The notes under the pieces were generated by a model, which worked only from the letters and a program-made list of their open reading frames with translations, was not told the origin of the DNA and made no database searches. From positions 18,514 to 82,513 of the forward strand of contig NZ_BDDS01000016.1 in NCBI RefSeq assembly GCF_001653135.1: a DNA stretch of 64,000 bases, read 5' to 3'. Source of the DNA: Pseudoalteromonas neustonica (GTDB taxonomy: Bacteria > Pseudomonadota > Gammaproteobacteria > Enterobacterales > Alteromonadaceae). Numbering within the stretch: the first letter of the stretch is position 1; every line of letters begins with the position of its first letter. The translations under genes and the position numbers were made by a program. Shown one piece after another: positions 26,918-36,449 of this stretch.

Positions 26918-27970
26918 TTACTTTTTATCTAAAAGAAATGAAAAGCTAAAGCTCGATCCAGGATAAAAAACAATGTCCTCAACCAAGTATTGAGCTTGCT
27001 GCGGTGTTAAGCTTAAGTGCTTAAGCAAGTTAACTTTGGCTTGTTGTGGTGTCCAAGCATGGTAGTGAATACCAACGTCGGTCTCCATCATCGCCAACCA
27101 AAATACTTGATCTGGTGCTGTTAGCTCTGATTTTTTACTTAACACAGCTTTAGTAAGGTCTTGATAATTTTGTGCCCAGTCAAAACCTATGCTCTCAATC
27201 GCGGTTGGTTTGAGCCACTGCTCTAATACTGAATACTGATGATCTAGCGCCAACGTCAATCCAAAACTTTCCCTTTGTCTTACTTTTAATTCAGACTGTA
27301 CCGCTACCAACCAATTTAATGGAGGCTTAGTCATACCAGAAAAATAATTTAATTTACTTTGATACCATGGACCCCCATTCGCTAAGCCATGTAAACCTGC
27401 GCTTCCTCTAGGTATATAAGCTAATAAGTACTCATTAAAACCTTGTAATGCTAATTGTACATTTGAAGGTAAGCTGGGCCGATTTAAACTTACACTCACC
27501 TGCTGTTTTAACATACCCAATTCGATTGAATTTAGCTTTAGATTGCTTTCCTTGGCAAGTATCAACTGCTGTTGATTAAAATTAATCCAGCTTGCTATCT
27601 GCTGTGATATATCGAGCGTCTGATTATAGTTAAGCATATTTTCAAGCACAGGAATATGTGCTGGCCAGGGAAAATAGCGCTCAGGAAAACGCTCAGCAAT
27701 AATTAAATAATCCAACAGCCTTTGCTCTGTTGGCTCTAAATCAAACGTATTAATTCCTTGATAAATTAAATGCCGTTTTTCTAAATAAGCGTTTGTGAAT
27801 GGCCATTGCTCCTCACTCACTTGCTTAATTGATCCGTTAGTTTTTAGTAATTGGTTTAATGTTTGCAGGGTCTGTAAAGCATGATCTTTTGTTTGATACT
27901 GCGTGTGACTTTCACCACATCCACTTAATAAAAAACCGAGAAAGCACACCGTTAGTAAATGTTTTATCAT
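26918..27970 (-). CDS. Lipoprotein of unknown function downstream of the TonB operon
   Basis: 350 residues with a lipoprotein signal (MIKHLLTVCFLGFLLSGCGES; lipobox LSGC, Cys18). The mature part is predicted helical, rich in Gln and Leu, without a motif I recognise; FPERYFPWPAHIPVLENML and GSAGLHGLANGGPWYQ are the most distinctive stretches. Position +2 after the Cys is Glu-Ser rather than Asp, which suggests sorting to the outer membrane. It follows the TonB2-type operon after a terminator, so it is probably transcribed separately. Confidence 0.75.
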   Translation of the reverse strand: MIKHLLTVCFLGFLLSGCGESHTQYQTKDHALQTLQTLNQLLKTNGSIKQVSEEQWPFTNAYLEKRHLIYQGINTFDLEPTEQRLLDYLIIAERFPERYFPWPAHIPVLENMLNYNQTLDISQQIASWINFNQQQLILAKESNLKLNSIELGMLKQQVSVSLNRPSLPSNVQLALQGFNEYLLAYIPRGSAGLHGLANGGPWYQSKLNYFSGMTKPPLNWLVAVQSELKVRQRESFGLTLALDHQYSVLEQWLKPTAIESIGFDWAQNYQDLTKAVLSKKSELTAPDQVFWLAMMETDVGIHYHAWTPQQAKVNLLKHLSLTPQQAQYLVEDIVFYPGSSFSFSFLLDKK

Positions 27971-27983
27971 GAGTATAATCCAA

Positions 27984-28012
27984 TAAAAAAAGCCCCTATG
28001 GGGCTTTTTATA
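27984..28012 (-). terminator. Terminator of the TonB2-type operon
   Basis: AAAAAAGCCCC (left arm) pairs with GGGGCTTTTT, with T-rich DNA after it on the minus strand, about 20 bases beyond the TPR gene stop. Confidence 0.9.
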
Positions 28013-28033
28013 AATTGCTACAGCAAATTAAAG

Positions 28034-29293
28034 TTAAATCTTAACACCGTTGCGAGCGGCTTTATCTTTAATATAAGTTGACCAACCTTTTGCAAACTTA
28101 CGTGTGCGAGGATCATCCATTGCTTTAACAATAGCAGCATAAGCTTGCTTATACTTTTCTTGATAGTAATAAGCTTCTGCTAAATCTGTATATATAGTTC
28201 CTTTCTTATCAGAACCTAATTCCAGAGCTTTGTTCAAACGAACAACGGCTGCACTATAGTTTTGCGACTGAAGCAATAATGAACCTGCTTTGCGGTAAAA
28301 CTCAGCATCGTCATCAAATTTTGCCGCTTCTTCATAGTACTTAGCTGCTTTCTCTATTTCTTGAGAGCGATGGTAATTACTTGCCACTGCAGAGATATTT
28401 TGTTTTGTACGTTTAACTTTCTTCTCATTGATCGCATCTTCTAAAACTTTAGCAGCTTTAAAAGGTATTGCATTCAAAGAGTAGAAGTTAGACAAAACTT
28501 TATAATCAACTTCAGTTTCAAAGTAGCCATTATTAAATGCGACTTCCATCGTCGAAAGACCGGTTTTATAGTCTTCCGTCTGGAGGTAGTATTTACCTAA
28601 GCCTACCCATGCTTTTTTATCATCAGGCCAAACACGAACAATCTCTTCACCAACTTTAACCATATTTTTATAGTCTTTAAGTTCAAAATAAGAACCTAAT
28701 TTTAATTGGTAAGGGCCTTTATTTGGCTCTTTTTGAAGTTTAATTGCCTTATCTGCCGGTTCAAAAACATCTTTGAATTTTCCTAACTGATGATTCGCTT
28801 GGGCGATGCGTGTGTAAACAGTTGCATCTTCTTGACCAGTAAAGTCCATCCACGCAACATACGCTTTTTTCGCTTTTTCATACTGCTCTGTGCCAGCTAA
28901 CATATCACCTAATGTTTTTAAGCTTTGCTCATGATCAGCAAAGTTTAAAATATCAGGCGCAACAGCTAGTTCTAGGTATTTAATCGCAACTTTATACTGC
29001 TCTTTTTGCGCATACATACTACCTAAGTAGCGGTTAACTGTCGCTTTATCAAAGTCATCTGATGGCTCAAGCTCTTTAAGCATAGCAATTGCTTCATCAA
29101 GCTTTTCTTCGTTATAAAGCTCAAACGCTTTAATAACTTTCTTACCAACACGCTCTCCCATCACTCTAGTTTTTACTTTTTTACGCTCTTCTATCTTTGC
29201 GTAATCAGGCGCCGCTAAAGCAGGTGCAGTAAATACTGCACCTGAGAAAGACATAAGTACCGCAAGTGCTGTTACTTTAGATAAATTTCTCAT
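28034..29293 (-). CDS. TPR-repeat protein of the TonB2-type operon
   Basis: 419 residues: signal peptide (about 1-27, ending ALA), then tandem tetratricopeptide-like helices through most of the length (for example YNEEKLDEAIAMLKELEP, KAYVAWMDF, KAWVGLGKYYLQTEDY, IYTDLAEAYYYQEKYKQAYAAI is split here into its two helices). Periplasmic TPR partners are usual as the last gene of DUF3450-ExbB-ExbB-ExbD-TonB clusters in Vibrio, Shewanella and Pseudoalteromonas, where they support energy transfer to receptors. Starts 11 bases after tonB. Confidence 0.85.
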   Translation of the reverse strand: MRNLSKVTALAVLMSFSGAVFTAPALAAPDYAKIEERKKVKTRVMGERVGKKVIKAFELYNEEKLDEAIAMLKELEPSDDFDKATVNRYLGSMYAQKEQYKVAIKYLELAVAPDILNFADHEQSLKTLGDMLAGTEQYEKAKKAYVAWMDFTGQEDATVYTRIAQANHQLGKFKDVFEPADKAIKLQKEPNKGPYQLKLGSYFELKDYKNMVKVGEEIVRVWPDDKKAWVGLGKYYLQTEDYKTGLSTMEVAFNNGYFETEVDYKVLSNFYSLNAIPFKAAKVLEDAINEKKVKRTKQNISAVASNYHRSQEIEKAAKYYEEAAKFDDDAEFYRKAGSLLLQSQNYSAAVVRLNKALELGSDKKGTIYTDLAEAYYYQEKYKQAYAAIVKAMDDPRTRKFAKGWSTYIKDKAARNGVKI

Positions 29294-29303
29294 ACTTGCC
29301 TCC

Positions 29304-29921
29304 TTAATTGCCTTGGTTAAGTTTAAAGTCTAGCTGAACTTGTAAACCAACTTGTTTTTGTGGTTTTCCGTCAATAATCTTAGGACGGTACTTCCACTTA
29401 CCAAGCGCACGTTTAGCTTCTCTATCAAAGATACGTTTAGGGTCTGCGTCGATAACATCGATGTCAGTCACTCCACCTAGCTCATCAATTGAGAATGAAA
29501 GTTGTACCCAACCTTCTTTACCATCACGTGCTGCTTGTGTTGGATATTTAGGTTCAATTCGAACGATAGGTGTCGCATCACCGTCACGTCCAAATGCACC
29601 TGGACCACTTAAACCACCTGCCGAACTTCCCACATCGATGCTGCCCATATTAAATGACATAGCACCCGGATTTGGGTTGTTGTTTTCCGGCTGTGGCGGC
29701 TGCGGTTTAGGCGGCTGCTTTGGCGGTGGTGGAGGCGGAGGCGGTACACGCTTCCTCTCTTGCACCTTAGATTCAGGCGGATTCGTCATAATTTCGACTA
29801 TGATCTGCTCTTTTTGTTCCGTATTACGGTCAGCCCCACCAGAGATGAGGAAAGCCATGAAGTAGAACAAGCCGAAAGTAACTGCCCCACCTGCAATCAG
29901 TGAAAACAGAAAACGAATCAT
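29304..29921 (-). CDS. tonB: TonB2-type energy transducer
   Basis: 205 residues. One N-terminal membrane helix (FLFSLIAGGAVTFGLFYFMAF), a proline-rich periplasmic spacer (VPPPPPPPKQPPKPQPPQPE), and a C-terminal TonB domain (IVRIEPKYPTQAARDGKEG...FDREAKRALGKWKYRP). It is shorter than E. coli TonB (239), as typical for TonB2. Its start overlaps the exbD stop by one base. Links the ExbB/ExbD motor to outer-membrane receptors such as that at 3599-5629. Confidence 0.93.
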   Translation of the reverse strand: MIRFLFSLIAGGAVTFGLFYFMAFLISGGADRNTEQKEQIIVEIMTNPPESKVQERKRVPPPPPPPPKQPPKPQPPQPENNNPNPGAMSFNMGSIDVGSSAGGLSGPGAFGRDGDATPIVRIEPKYPTQAARDGKEGWVQLSFSIDELGGVTDIDVIDADPKRIFDREAKRALGKWKYRPKIIDGKPQKQVGLQVQLDFKLNQGN

Positions 29922-30325
29922 TACTGATCTCCAGCTATTGAAATTCTCAGGTTATCGCCCGTCGCTTTAATCTGGTCCATAACTTTAACCACTACGCCAT
30001 GTTTTGCATCTTTGTCAGCTTGCAAAATTACAACTTCAGTAGGTTGTTCTGCTAATAAACTTTCAATTTTTGCTGAAACACGTTCAACATCAACTTGCTG
30101 TTTATCAATCCAGATTTCGCCGTTGTCACGAATAGCAATAAAAATGTTAGCATTTTTTTGCTTCGTAGCTTGGGCCGCTTTTGGTTTATTGACCTCGATA
30201 CCAGCCTCTTTAACGAACGATGTAGTTACGATAAAGAAAATAAGCATGATAAATACGATGTCAAGCATCGGTGTCATATCGACCGTTGCATCTTCTTCTT
30301 CACGAAAACGTTGTTTACGTGCCAT
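29921..30325 (-). CDS. exbD: ExbD-type biopolymer transport protein
   Basis: 134 residues with one membrane helix near residues 17-38 (TPMLDIVFIMLIFFIVTTSF) carrying the conserved proton-path Asp (MLDIVF), and a periplasmic domain. It pairs with the ExbB proteins encoded just upstream to form the proton-driven motor. Gap to the preceding exbB is 14 bases. Confidence 0.95.
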   Translation of the reverse strand: MARKQRFREEEDATVDMTPMLDIVFIMLIFFIVTTSFVKEAGIEVNKPKAAQATKQKNANIFIAIRDNGEIWIDKQQVDVERVSAKIESLLAEQPTEVVILQADKDAKHGVVVKVMDQIKATGDNLRISIAGDQ

Positions 30326-30339
30326 ATTTAATTCTCTCT

Positions 30340-30864
30340 CTAGTGATGAGGCATACTATCAATAAGTTTGGCTTTCACCATTTTAGCTTTTGTCTCAAGA
30401 CGTGAGCTAAAAAATACTCCAGATAGTGCCGCAACCATTCCAGCCATTGTTGGGATTGTTGCCATTGAAATACCTGATGCCATTAAACGTGCATTACCCG
30501 TACCTTGGCTTGCCATGGTTTCAAAAACCGCGATCATGCCTGTTACTGTACCAAGTAAGCCAATTAAAGGACAAACAGCTACCAATGTTTTAATCAACAA
30601 CATACGCTGATCTAATTTTTCAGACGCTTCAGAAATCCATGCTTCACGGATTCTGTGTGCGTACCAAGACGTAGTGTCTTGGCGGGCATCCCACTTAGCT
30701 ATAATTCCCTTCGATAAACGAGGAAACTCTGCAAGTAAGAACCAATAGCGCTCAATCATTAAAACCCACATAAGAAAGAGTGCTATCGCGACCACGTATA
30801 AAACCTGGCCGCCTGTGCCAACAAAATCCCTGATAGATTCCCAGATTTCCATCAGGACTAGCAT
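30340..30864 (-). CDS. exbB: ExbB-type protein (short form)
   Basis: 174 residues with three membrane helices: about 18-40, and the pair VCPLIGLLGTVTGMIAVF and ASGISMATIPTMAGMVAALSG. This is the MotA/TolQ/ExbB family core. It is the second ExbB-like protein in the operon, as in TonB2 clusters of Vibrio. Its start overlaps the stop of the upstream TtpC-like gene by one base. Confidence 0.93.
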   Translation of the reverse strand: MLVLMEIWESIRDFVGTGGQVLYVVAIALFLMWVLMIERYWFLLAEFPRLSKGIIAKWDARQDTTSWYAHRIREAWISEASEKLDQRMLLIKTLVAVCPLIGLLGTVTGMIAVFETMASQGTGNARLMASGISMATIPTMAGMVAALSGVFFSSRLETKAKMVKAKLIDSMPHH

Positions 30865-32228
30865 TAGGCTTTCTCCTTCTCCGCGTGAGTAGCGATGATA
30901 CCTGCGCTTTGCTCATCAAGGATGTGTAATACCGACTTACTACGACCCGCAACAACAGCGTGAAGAAGAATAAGTGGTAGTGCAGCAATTAGACCTAGCG
31001 CAGTAGTTACAAGTGCTAGAGAGATGTTACCTGCCATGATCTTCGGATCACCTGTACCGAACAATGTGATTGTTTGGAACGTTAAGATCATACCGATTAC
31101 CGTACCTAGTAGACCAAGTAGTGGCGCGATTGCAGCAAGGATTTTGATAATGTTGATACCAGCTTCAATGCGTGGCGTTTCACGAAGAATCGCTTCATCA
31201 AGCTTAAGCTCAAGGTTTTCAACGTCTTGATTCTTATTATCATGGTACACTTTAAGAATACGACCCAATGGGTTATTTGTATTCGGTGTAGCAAGATTTT
31301 TAAGCTGGCTGTTGATTTTGCTTTTTGTAAGCGTTAGGTCAACAAAACGAGCTAGGAAGATTAATAAACCTAAGCCTAACAACGCAGTGATGATGTAACC
31401 AACAACGTCACCTTGATGATAGTACTCTTCAAGTGTCGCTTTTTGTGTATTGATACGTAAGATCGCACCACGAGTTGGATCCACATAAACACCAGCAAAG
31501 TTATCAGATGAAGTATTTGCTAAATCATCAATACCTGCAAGGATAAAACCGTCTGGTTGCTTACCTAGTGGCTGAATCGATTTAGTTTCAGGTGAATAGA
31601 TTAAGTATCCGTCATCTGTTACTAAGTTGAAGTTACCAATACGCGTTACTTTCTTGATAGATGCATTACCGTCAAGACCTGCAACTTCAGTTTCAAATGT
31701 TGAAACCTTCGCTGACTCAGTCATTTCAGTTTGTAAAGAAATCCAAAGCTCTTCAAGTTCACGAACTGTTGGTAATTCTTTAGCAGCAGCTAATGAACGT
31801 AAGATTTCAGCACGGCCTGGCTTTTCAGCAGATACAAGTGACGCTTCAATTGAACCGATTGCATCTTGAGCTGCACGACGTACAACACCAAACATCTCAC
31901 CTAAAGTACCTTGTGCACTTTGTAGAGCTGCTGCTTTCTCATTCATTGTATTTTCGTTTTGTGCATATTCTTTAGTTAAACGAGTTCCACGCGACTTTTC
32001 AGACGCTAATTGGCTTTTCGCTTTATTAAGTAACGCTTGCTTGTCAGCACGAGCAGAAAGAAACTCTTGCTCACGTTGCTTATTGATTTTGCCTTCAGAG
32101 ATACGCTCTTGTTTTACTTGCTCAAGAATTTTATCTAGAGCAGCAGAACTTGCATGTGCATTAAGCGCGGTACCTGCAGAAACAGACAGTACTGCTGCAA
32201 CAGCAAAACCTTTAAATAGTTTCTTCAT
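30864..32228 (-). CDS. TtpC-like long ExbB protein
   Basis: 454 residues: signal peptide (about 1-26), a long periplasmic coiled-coil segment (about 30-130, rich in Lys/Glu/Gln), a further periplasmic domain, then a C-terminal MotA/TolQ/ExbB module (about 270-440; IKILAAIAPLLGLLGTVIGMILTF). This layout matches TtpC, which Vibrio TonB2 systems need for iron uptake. Starts 6 bases after the DUF3450 gene and overlaps the following exbB. Confidence 0.9.
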   Translation of the reverse strand: MKKLFKGFAVAAVLSVSAGTALNAHASSAALDKILEQVKQERISEGKINKQREQEFLSARADKQALLNKAKSQLASEKSRGTRLTKEYAQNENTMNEKAAALQSAQGTLGEMFGVVRRAAQDAIGSIEASLVSAEKPGRAEILRSLAAAKELPTVRELEELWISLQTEMTESAKVSTFETEVAGLDGNASIKKVTRIGNFNLVTDDGYLIYSPETKSIQPLGKQPDGFILAGIDDLANTSSDNFAGVYVDPTRGAILRINTQKATLEEYYHQGDVVGYIITALLGLGLLIFLARFVDLTLTKSKINSQLKNLATPNTNNPLGRILKVYHDNKNQDVENLELKLDEAILRETPRIEAGINIIKILAAIAPLLGLLGTVIGMILTFQTITLFGTGDPKIMAGNISLALVTTALGLIAALPLILLHAVVAGRSKSVLHILDEQSAGIIATHAEKEKA

Positions 32229-32234
32229 TATTGA

Positions 32235-33014
32235 TTACTCCGCGCCAAAGATTGGTAGTTTAACAAGTTCTAATGTCGCTTGCTTACGCGCCATACGGAT
32301 AACTTCTTTAACAGGTTTTAGGTATTCATCACCTAATTCTTTCCACTGCTTAGTGTTGTTATCCCAAACCCACGCGTGCTTAAGGTCAAACGATTGTGCA
32401 ACATAAGTGATACGACCTAATTGGCCGAAATCAACATTTATGCTTTTGCCATCAACTTCTAAAGTACCTTGTGAAGCAGCAACTAAAGAGCTGTATGCAG
32501 CTTCAATAGTGTAGGCTTCTAATACTTGACGGAATTTCTCTGATGTAGTTACAGAAGAAGAAACCATTGTTTCACGTAATCTTTCAACGCGCGCTAAACG
32601 ATTGTCACTGTTAAACGGAACGTCCGCTTTGATGAATTGCTCGAGCGTATCGATCATGCGATACATCAAAGGCACAACGTTTTGTTTTGTGTTGTCGATA
32701 GTAGCGATTTGACGGTCAAACGATTCAATTTGTGCATTTTGGTCAGCGACCAAACGTGCAACGTGATCGTTGTATACTTTCAAAAGCTCAGTTTCATCAA
32801 CAATGCTACGGTACTCAGCGATAAGCTCTTGAGTTTGACCGTATACGTTGTCAATTTTAGTTTGAGACTTAACCGCAGCCGTTTGAATTTTTAGACCTGC
32901 GTTTTGCACGTCCTTCAAAGGATCTGCAATCACATTGCTGCTTGCGAATGCAAATGCGCCAACCAACGCAGTTGCTACAAGACTCTTTCTGATTTTAACA
33001 GACATAGTTCCCAA
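32235..33014 (-). CDS. DUF3450 periplasmic coiled-coil protein
   Basis: 259 residues, first gene of the TonB2-type operon. Signal peptide (about 1-31, ending VIA) followed by a heptad-rich coiled coil (about 35-150) and a compact C-terminal domain (TYVAQSFDLKHAWVWDNNTKQW). DUF3450 proteins occur almost only at the head of such operons; their role is unknown but likely to support the motor across the periplasm. Confidence 0.9.
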   Translation of the reverse strand: MGTMSVKIRKSLVATALVGAFAFASSNVIADPLKDVQNAGLKIQTAAVKSQTKIDNVYGQTQELIAEYRSIVDETELLKVYNDHVARLVADQNAQIESFDRQIATIDNTKQNVVPLMYRMIDTLEQFIKADVPFNSDNRLARVERLRETMVSSSVTTSEKFRQVLEAYTIEAAYSSLVAASQGTLEVDGKSINVDFGQLGRITYVAQSFDLKHAWVWDNNTKQWKELGDEYLKPVKEVIRMARKQATLELVKLPIFGAE

Positions 33015-33466
33015 CCAATTAAGTAATGTTACTTTTATAATTTAATTATCCTCCGAAGAAGACAACCCTGATATCTTTTAATAGATATCAACCCTCCAAT
33101 AATGCTAAATGCAATGCACGCTGTCAACTTGATGTTTGGAATTAACTAGAAATAAATCTTCAGAAGCAGCATAAACTAAAATACAAAAAACAAAGGATTA
33201 ACATAAATGCAACAGGTGGATTTTTCGAAGGTCTATAAAAGCCGCTAACTAACGACGGTTTTTTTTTAAATAAATTAAAGACGCACATAAATGTAACATT
33301 TCATGTCAAAGCGAGGTTTAAAAAAAATATTTCAGGAAACTTTAATATAAGCTTAATCATTCAGTAAAAAAGCGTTTTTATGCACGGGTTGAAACAAAAA
33401 TGAAAGGAATTAGCTGTAAAATGTATTAAATTACACAGGGTGTACTTAACTTCTTACAGCTAAATT
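33015..33466. other. Gene-free promoter region of the TonB2-type operon
   Basis: 452 AT-rich bases between the DUF3450 start and the NarL-type regulator stop. CCG and CGG arms near 33243-33260 followed by eight T could form a weak terminator on the plus strand, but no transcript enters from that side. No Fur box can be called with confidence. Confidence 0.4.
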
Positions 33467-34078
33467 TTAAAAAGAGTCTTCTTTTACAAGTTTCGCCAGT
33501 GAAATGACTGAGTCAACACCTAGCTTTTCGAATATCTTCGTTTTATAGGTGCTGACTGTTTTATTACTTATAAACAATTTTTCACCTATATCCTTATTAG
33601 ATAGCCCTTCTATAAGATATCGCATGACAGTAAGTTCACGCTCAGTAAGTATTTCATCTAGATCTTTATCGTTACTAACCAAATCACCTTGCGGGAAAAA
33701 AGTAAAACCACGTAAAATTAATTCAACTGCAGAAGTGATATCTTCTAAGCTCTCAGCCTTATTGATAAACCCTTGAGCTCCCAACTTTGCGGCGGTACGA
33801 ATTATATGCTTATCTTGTTTAGCGGATAAAAAAAGAACATGCCCTTTATACCCATCTAAAAGCGCGCGTTTATATAAGCTAAAACCGTCAGAATCTTCCA
33901 ATTCAATATCTAAAATAATAAGCGTGATATTATTTTTCTTTAAAGCATCCAATGCCGCTTTTTGACTAGCGACTGTATATATATCACCAACTAATGCAGA
34001 TGTACCTAAGGTGGTTTTTATCGCTGCACATACCATTGGGTGATCATCAACGATCAGTACGTTATTTCTAATATTCAT
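33467..34078 (-). CDS. NarL/FixJ-family response regulator
   Basis: 203 residues: receiver (VLIVDDHPMVCAAI; phospho-Asp in LIILDIELEDSDGF) and a LuxR-type HTH at the C-terminus (LTERELTVMRYLIEGLSNKDI...LFISNKTVSTYKTKIFEKLGV). It has no kinase neighbour, so it is an orphan controlled from elsewhere. Targets unknown. Size and order match BvgA/EvgA-like regulators. Confidence 0.93.
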   Translation of the reverse strand: MNIRNNVLIVDDHPMVCAAIKTTLGTSALVGDIYTVASQKAALDALKKNNITLIILDIELEDSDGFSLYKRALLDGYKGHVLFLSAKQDKHIIRTAAKLGAQGFINKAESLEDITSAVELILRGFTFFPQGDLVSNDKDLDEILTERELTVMRYLIEGLSNKDIGEKLFISNKTVSTYKTKIFEKLGVDSVISLAKLVKEDSF

Positions 34079-34475
34079 TAATTAGCAAACCCTTTACTTA
34101 CTTTGTAATGCTTAAACTTAGTGTAAACCAAGATAGCTAATTGTTCCTGCTTCTTGCCAAGCATTTTGATGTGGCAATCGTCGCAATCAGTGAATGAACT
34201 TTATAATGAATATAAAATTTACTATGTGTTCTTCATTCAGAAAATATAATTTATGTTATAGATGTTAATTCTAAAGTATAAGGATAACGAATATAAACAA
34301 ACTGATACAGGATAAAAACAAGGATGAATATAAAATTCAGTAATTGGGATGCGGAATGATTTAATAAATAATGTTTTAGTATTGCTAAAAAATGTAATTT
34401 TATAAAAATTTTAGGAGGATTATGGTGAAACAGGGCTCTGTTTCACCACGATGAACTTAGGTTCACATAATAAAA
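34079..34475. other. Gene-free region between the regulator and the cold-shock gene
   Basis: About 400 AT-rich bases. It holds the promoter of the NarL-type regulator on the left and the cold-shock hairpin on the right. I see no coding frame. Confidence 0.5.
34424..34447 (-). terminator. Hairpin downstream of the cold-shock gene
   Basis: GGTGAAACAG pairs perfectly with CTGTTTCACC around a GGCT loop. There is no immediate U-run on the minus strand, so it may stabilise the 3' end as much as terminate. Confidence 0.6.
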
Positions 34476-34679
34476 TTATGCTAGTTCTACGTTCTCAGCT
34501 TCAGGGCCTTTTTGGCCTTGCTTGATGCCGAAAGACACTTGCTGGCCTTCGCTTAGAGTGCGAAAACCTGAACCAGTGATAGCGCTGAAATGTACGAATA
34601 CGTCAGGGCCATTCTCTTGTTCAATAAAACCAAAGCCTTTAGCTTCGTTGAAAAACTTTACTTTACCAGTAACCGACAT
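34476..34679 (-). CDS. CspA-family cold-shock protein
   Basis: 67 residues, a single cold-shock domain. RNP-1-like GKVKFFNEAKGFGFIE and RNP-2-like DVFVHFSAI carry the aromatic residues that bind single-stranded RNA. Starts MSVTGKV with AGGAAAATTTAGT upstream. The 314-base region ahead probably contains the long leader typical of cold-induced csp genes. Which csp paralogue it is cannot be decided. Confidence 0.95.
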   Translation of the reverse strand: MSVTGKVKFFNEAKGFGFIEQENGPDVFVHFSAITGSGFRTLSEGQQVSFGIKQGQKGPEAENVELA

Positions 34680-34994
34680 ACTAAATTTTCCTGTAAGTCA
34701 ATAATTAAAATTCAGCCATATTATTATGGCAATATCCTCCCTGAGTCAATGCCCAAAAATCTGGAGGTATAGTACAGGAACAAGTAATAACCTAACCGGT
34801 AACCTTAAACGCAGCACAATATCCGTAAATTCAATACGCAAAAACTCAAAGCAATATAAGATTAGCACAATAAAAACGTTTTTGCTCTATTAATTAGTAA
34901 ATATTTTGTCTGCCAATTCGCAATGCACGAAACACTATCTAACTGATTAATTTTAAAACTAAAAACGTACTTTAACTATAGGCTAAACCGCGAT
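34680..34994. other. Gene-free leader and promoter region of the cold-shock gene
   Basis: About 315 AT-rich bases between csp and the pyrC stop. A long structured 5' leader is likely by analogy with csp genes. No terminator for pyrC is evident and no coding frame is visible. Confidence 0.45.
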
Positions 34995-36047
34995 TTATTT
35001 AACTTGCCACTCAATAACTGATTCAGCTTTTATTGGTACTACGTGATCACCACCAAGCGGGTAACTTGCTGGTACTGTCCATGGCTGTTTTATTAAAGTA
35101 ACGGTGTCTGTGTTACGTGCTAAACCATAGAAATCTGGACCATAATGACTTGCAAACCCTTCAAGTTTATCTAAAGCCCCAGCATCCTCAAAAGCTTCTG
35201 CATAAAGCTCTAATGCAGCATGAGCTGTGTACGCACCCGCACATCCGCATGCAGCTTCTTTTTTGTCTTTGTAATGCGGTGCAGAGTCTGTACCCAAGAA
35301 AAACTTTTTACTTCCGCTAGTCGCAGCGTCTATTAGTGCATGTTGGTGCGTGTTGCGCTTTAAAATAGGTAAGCAGTAGTAATGAGGGCGGATCCCACCG
35401 GCAAGCATATGATTCCGATTATAAAGCAAATGATGTGCTGTAATCGTCGCTGCAACATTTTCTGATGCATTATTAACAAAATCAACAGCATCTTTAGTCG
35501 TAATATGCTCAAGAACAATTTTAAGCTCAGGGAAGTCTTTAACAACATCAACCATAATAGTATCTAAAAATACTTTTTCACGATCAAAAATATCGATTGA
35601 AGAATCAGTAACCTCACCATGGATCAATAATAACATCCCCACTTCTTGCATGGCTTCCAGCACCGGATAAATGTTTTTCATGGATGTAACACCAGAATCA
35701 GAATTCGTCGTTGCACCAGCAGGGTATACTTTTGCAGCGACTATTTTACCAGTTGCATGCGCTTTTTTTATTTCTTCTGGTGAGGTTTTATCTGTTAAAT
35801 AAAGCACCATCAATGGTTCAAAGCTGCCTTGTGGGCCTGCAGCCATAATACGCGCTCGATATGATAAAGCTGTTTCAGTACAAATTGCGGGTGGTACTAA
35901 GTTAGGCATTATTATAGCGCGGCCCATATATCGACTAATATCACGAACGGTATCTTTAAGTTGATCACCATCTCGTAAATGAACATGCCAATCATCTGGA
36001 CGAGTTATAGTTAATGTTGACTGAGTATTGGGAGCTTTATTTGTCAT
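34995..36047 (-). CDS. pyrC: Dihydroorotase, class II
   Basis: 350 residues, the length of E. coli PyrC (348). Metal ligands appear in DDWHVHLRDG (HxH), the carbamylated Lys in VAAKVYPAGAT, His in LIHGEVTD and LEHITTKDA, and the Asp in FLGTDSAPH. Forms the ring of dihydroorotate in pyrimidine synthesis. Stands alone. Confidence 0.97.
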   Translation of the reverse strand: MTNKAPNTQSTLTITRPDDWHVHLRDGDQLKDTVRDISRYMGRAIIMPNLVPPAICTETALSYRARIMAAGPQGSFEPLMVLYLTDKTSPEEIKKAHATGKIVAAKVYPAGATTNSDSGVTSMKNIYPVLEAMQEVGMLLLIHGEVTDSSIDIFDREKVFLDTIMVDVVKDFPELKIVLEHITTKDAVDFVNNASENVAATITAHHLLYNRNHMLAGGIRPHYYCLPILKRNTHQHALIDAATSGSKKFFLGTDSAPHYKDKKEAACGCAGAYTAHAALELYAEAFEDAGALDKLEGFASHYGPDFYGLARNTDTVTLIKQPWTVPASYPLGGDHVVPIKAESVIEWQVK

Positions 36048-36449
36048 TACTTATTTCCACGGCTGAATTTAGTTGATCATATGCATATGATTCATCTGAG
36101 TAAAGATTTTATTGCCCTTTTTTACTCGGGCGTGTTGACCTTTCGTGATTAATCTTGCAGCAGTCTATTTGGTATCTAGGCAAGGCAGCGCCTATGGTGT
36201 GGTTGTTCCCCATAAATAGGCGATAACGCAGTATAAATGCCAAACATGCGCTGCCCAAAGGGTTCTTCCTAGGGCCTCATAAGGACTCCCCCACAAATTG
36301 TGAAAGCATTGCATCTTCAATACCTTGGCTGTTCGTTTGTATTTACACACTCACGTTGATTTTTTTCATATATACTTTGTTTATAAGTTAATATTCCGTT
36401 AACGTATATTGATATGAACTATAAGAATTAGAAAAACCACACGTGCCTT
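36048..36449. other. Gene-free region with repeat copy and promoter
   Basis: 400 bases between divergent pyrC and the GGDEF-EAL gene. The middle is the inverted repeat copy (separate entry); the rest carries promoter sequences, with TTTACA-like and TATACT-like boxes near 36340-36380. Confidence 0.5.
36131..36275. repeat. Inverted partial copy of the 3.05-3.36 kb repeat
   Basis: Starts CGTGTTGACCTTTCGTGATT and runs to CCTAGGG. It is nearly identical to the reverse complement of 3209-3355 (few substitutions and one 2-base deletion). It corresponds to the right-hand part of the first copy, outside its inner CTAGGGGCGATT-bounded core, so this may be the basic unit and the first copy a composite. 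Confidence 0.85.

Noticed and set aside
29461..29865. Plus-strand open frame of 134 codons opposite tonB
   Set aside because: Shadow of the proline-rich tonB gene; glycine-rich product without ribosome site.
33243..33268. Terminator on the plus strand ahead of the TonB operon
   Set aside because: The T-run is good but the stem is only about 3-4 bp and no plus-strand transcript enters there.
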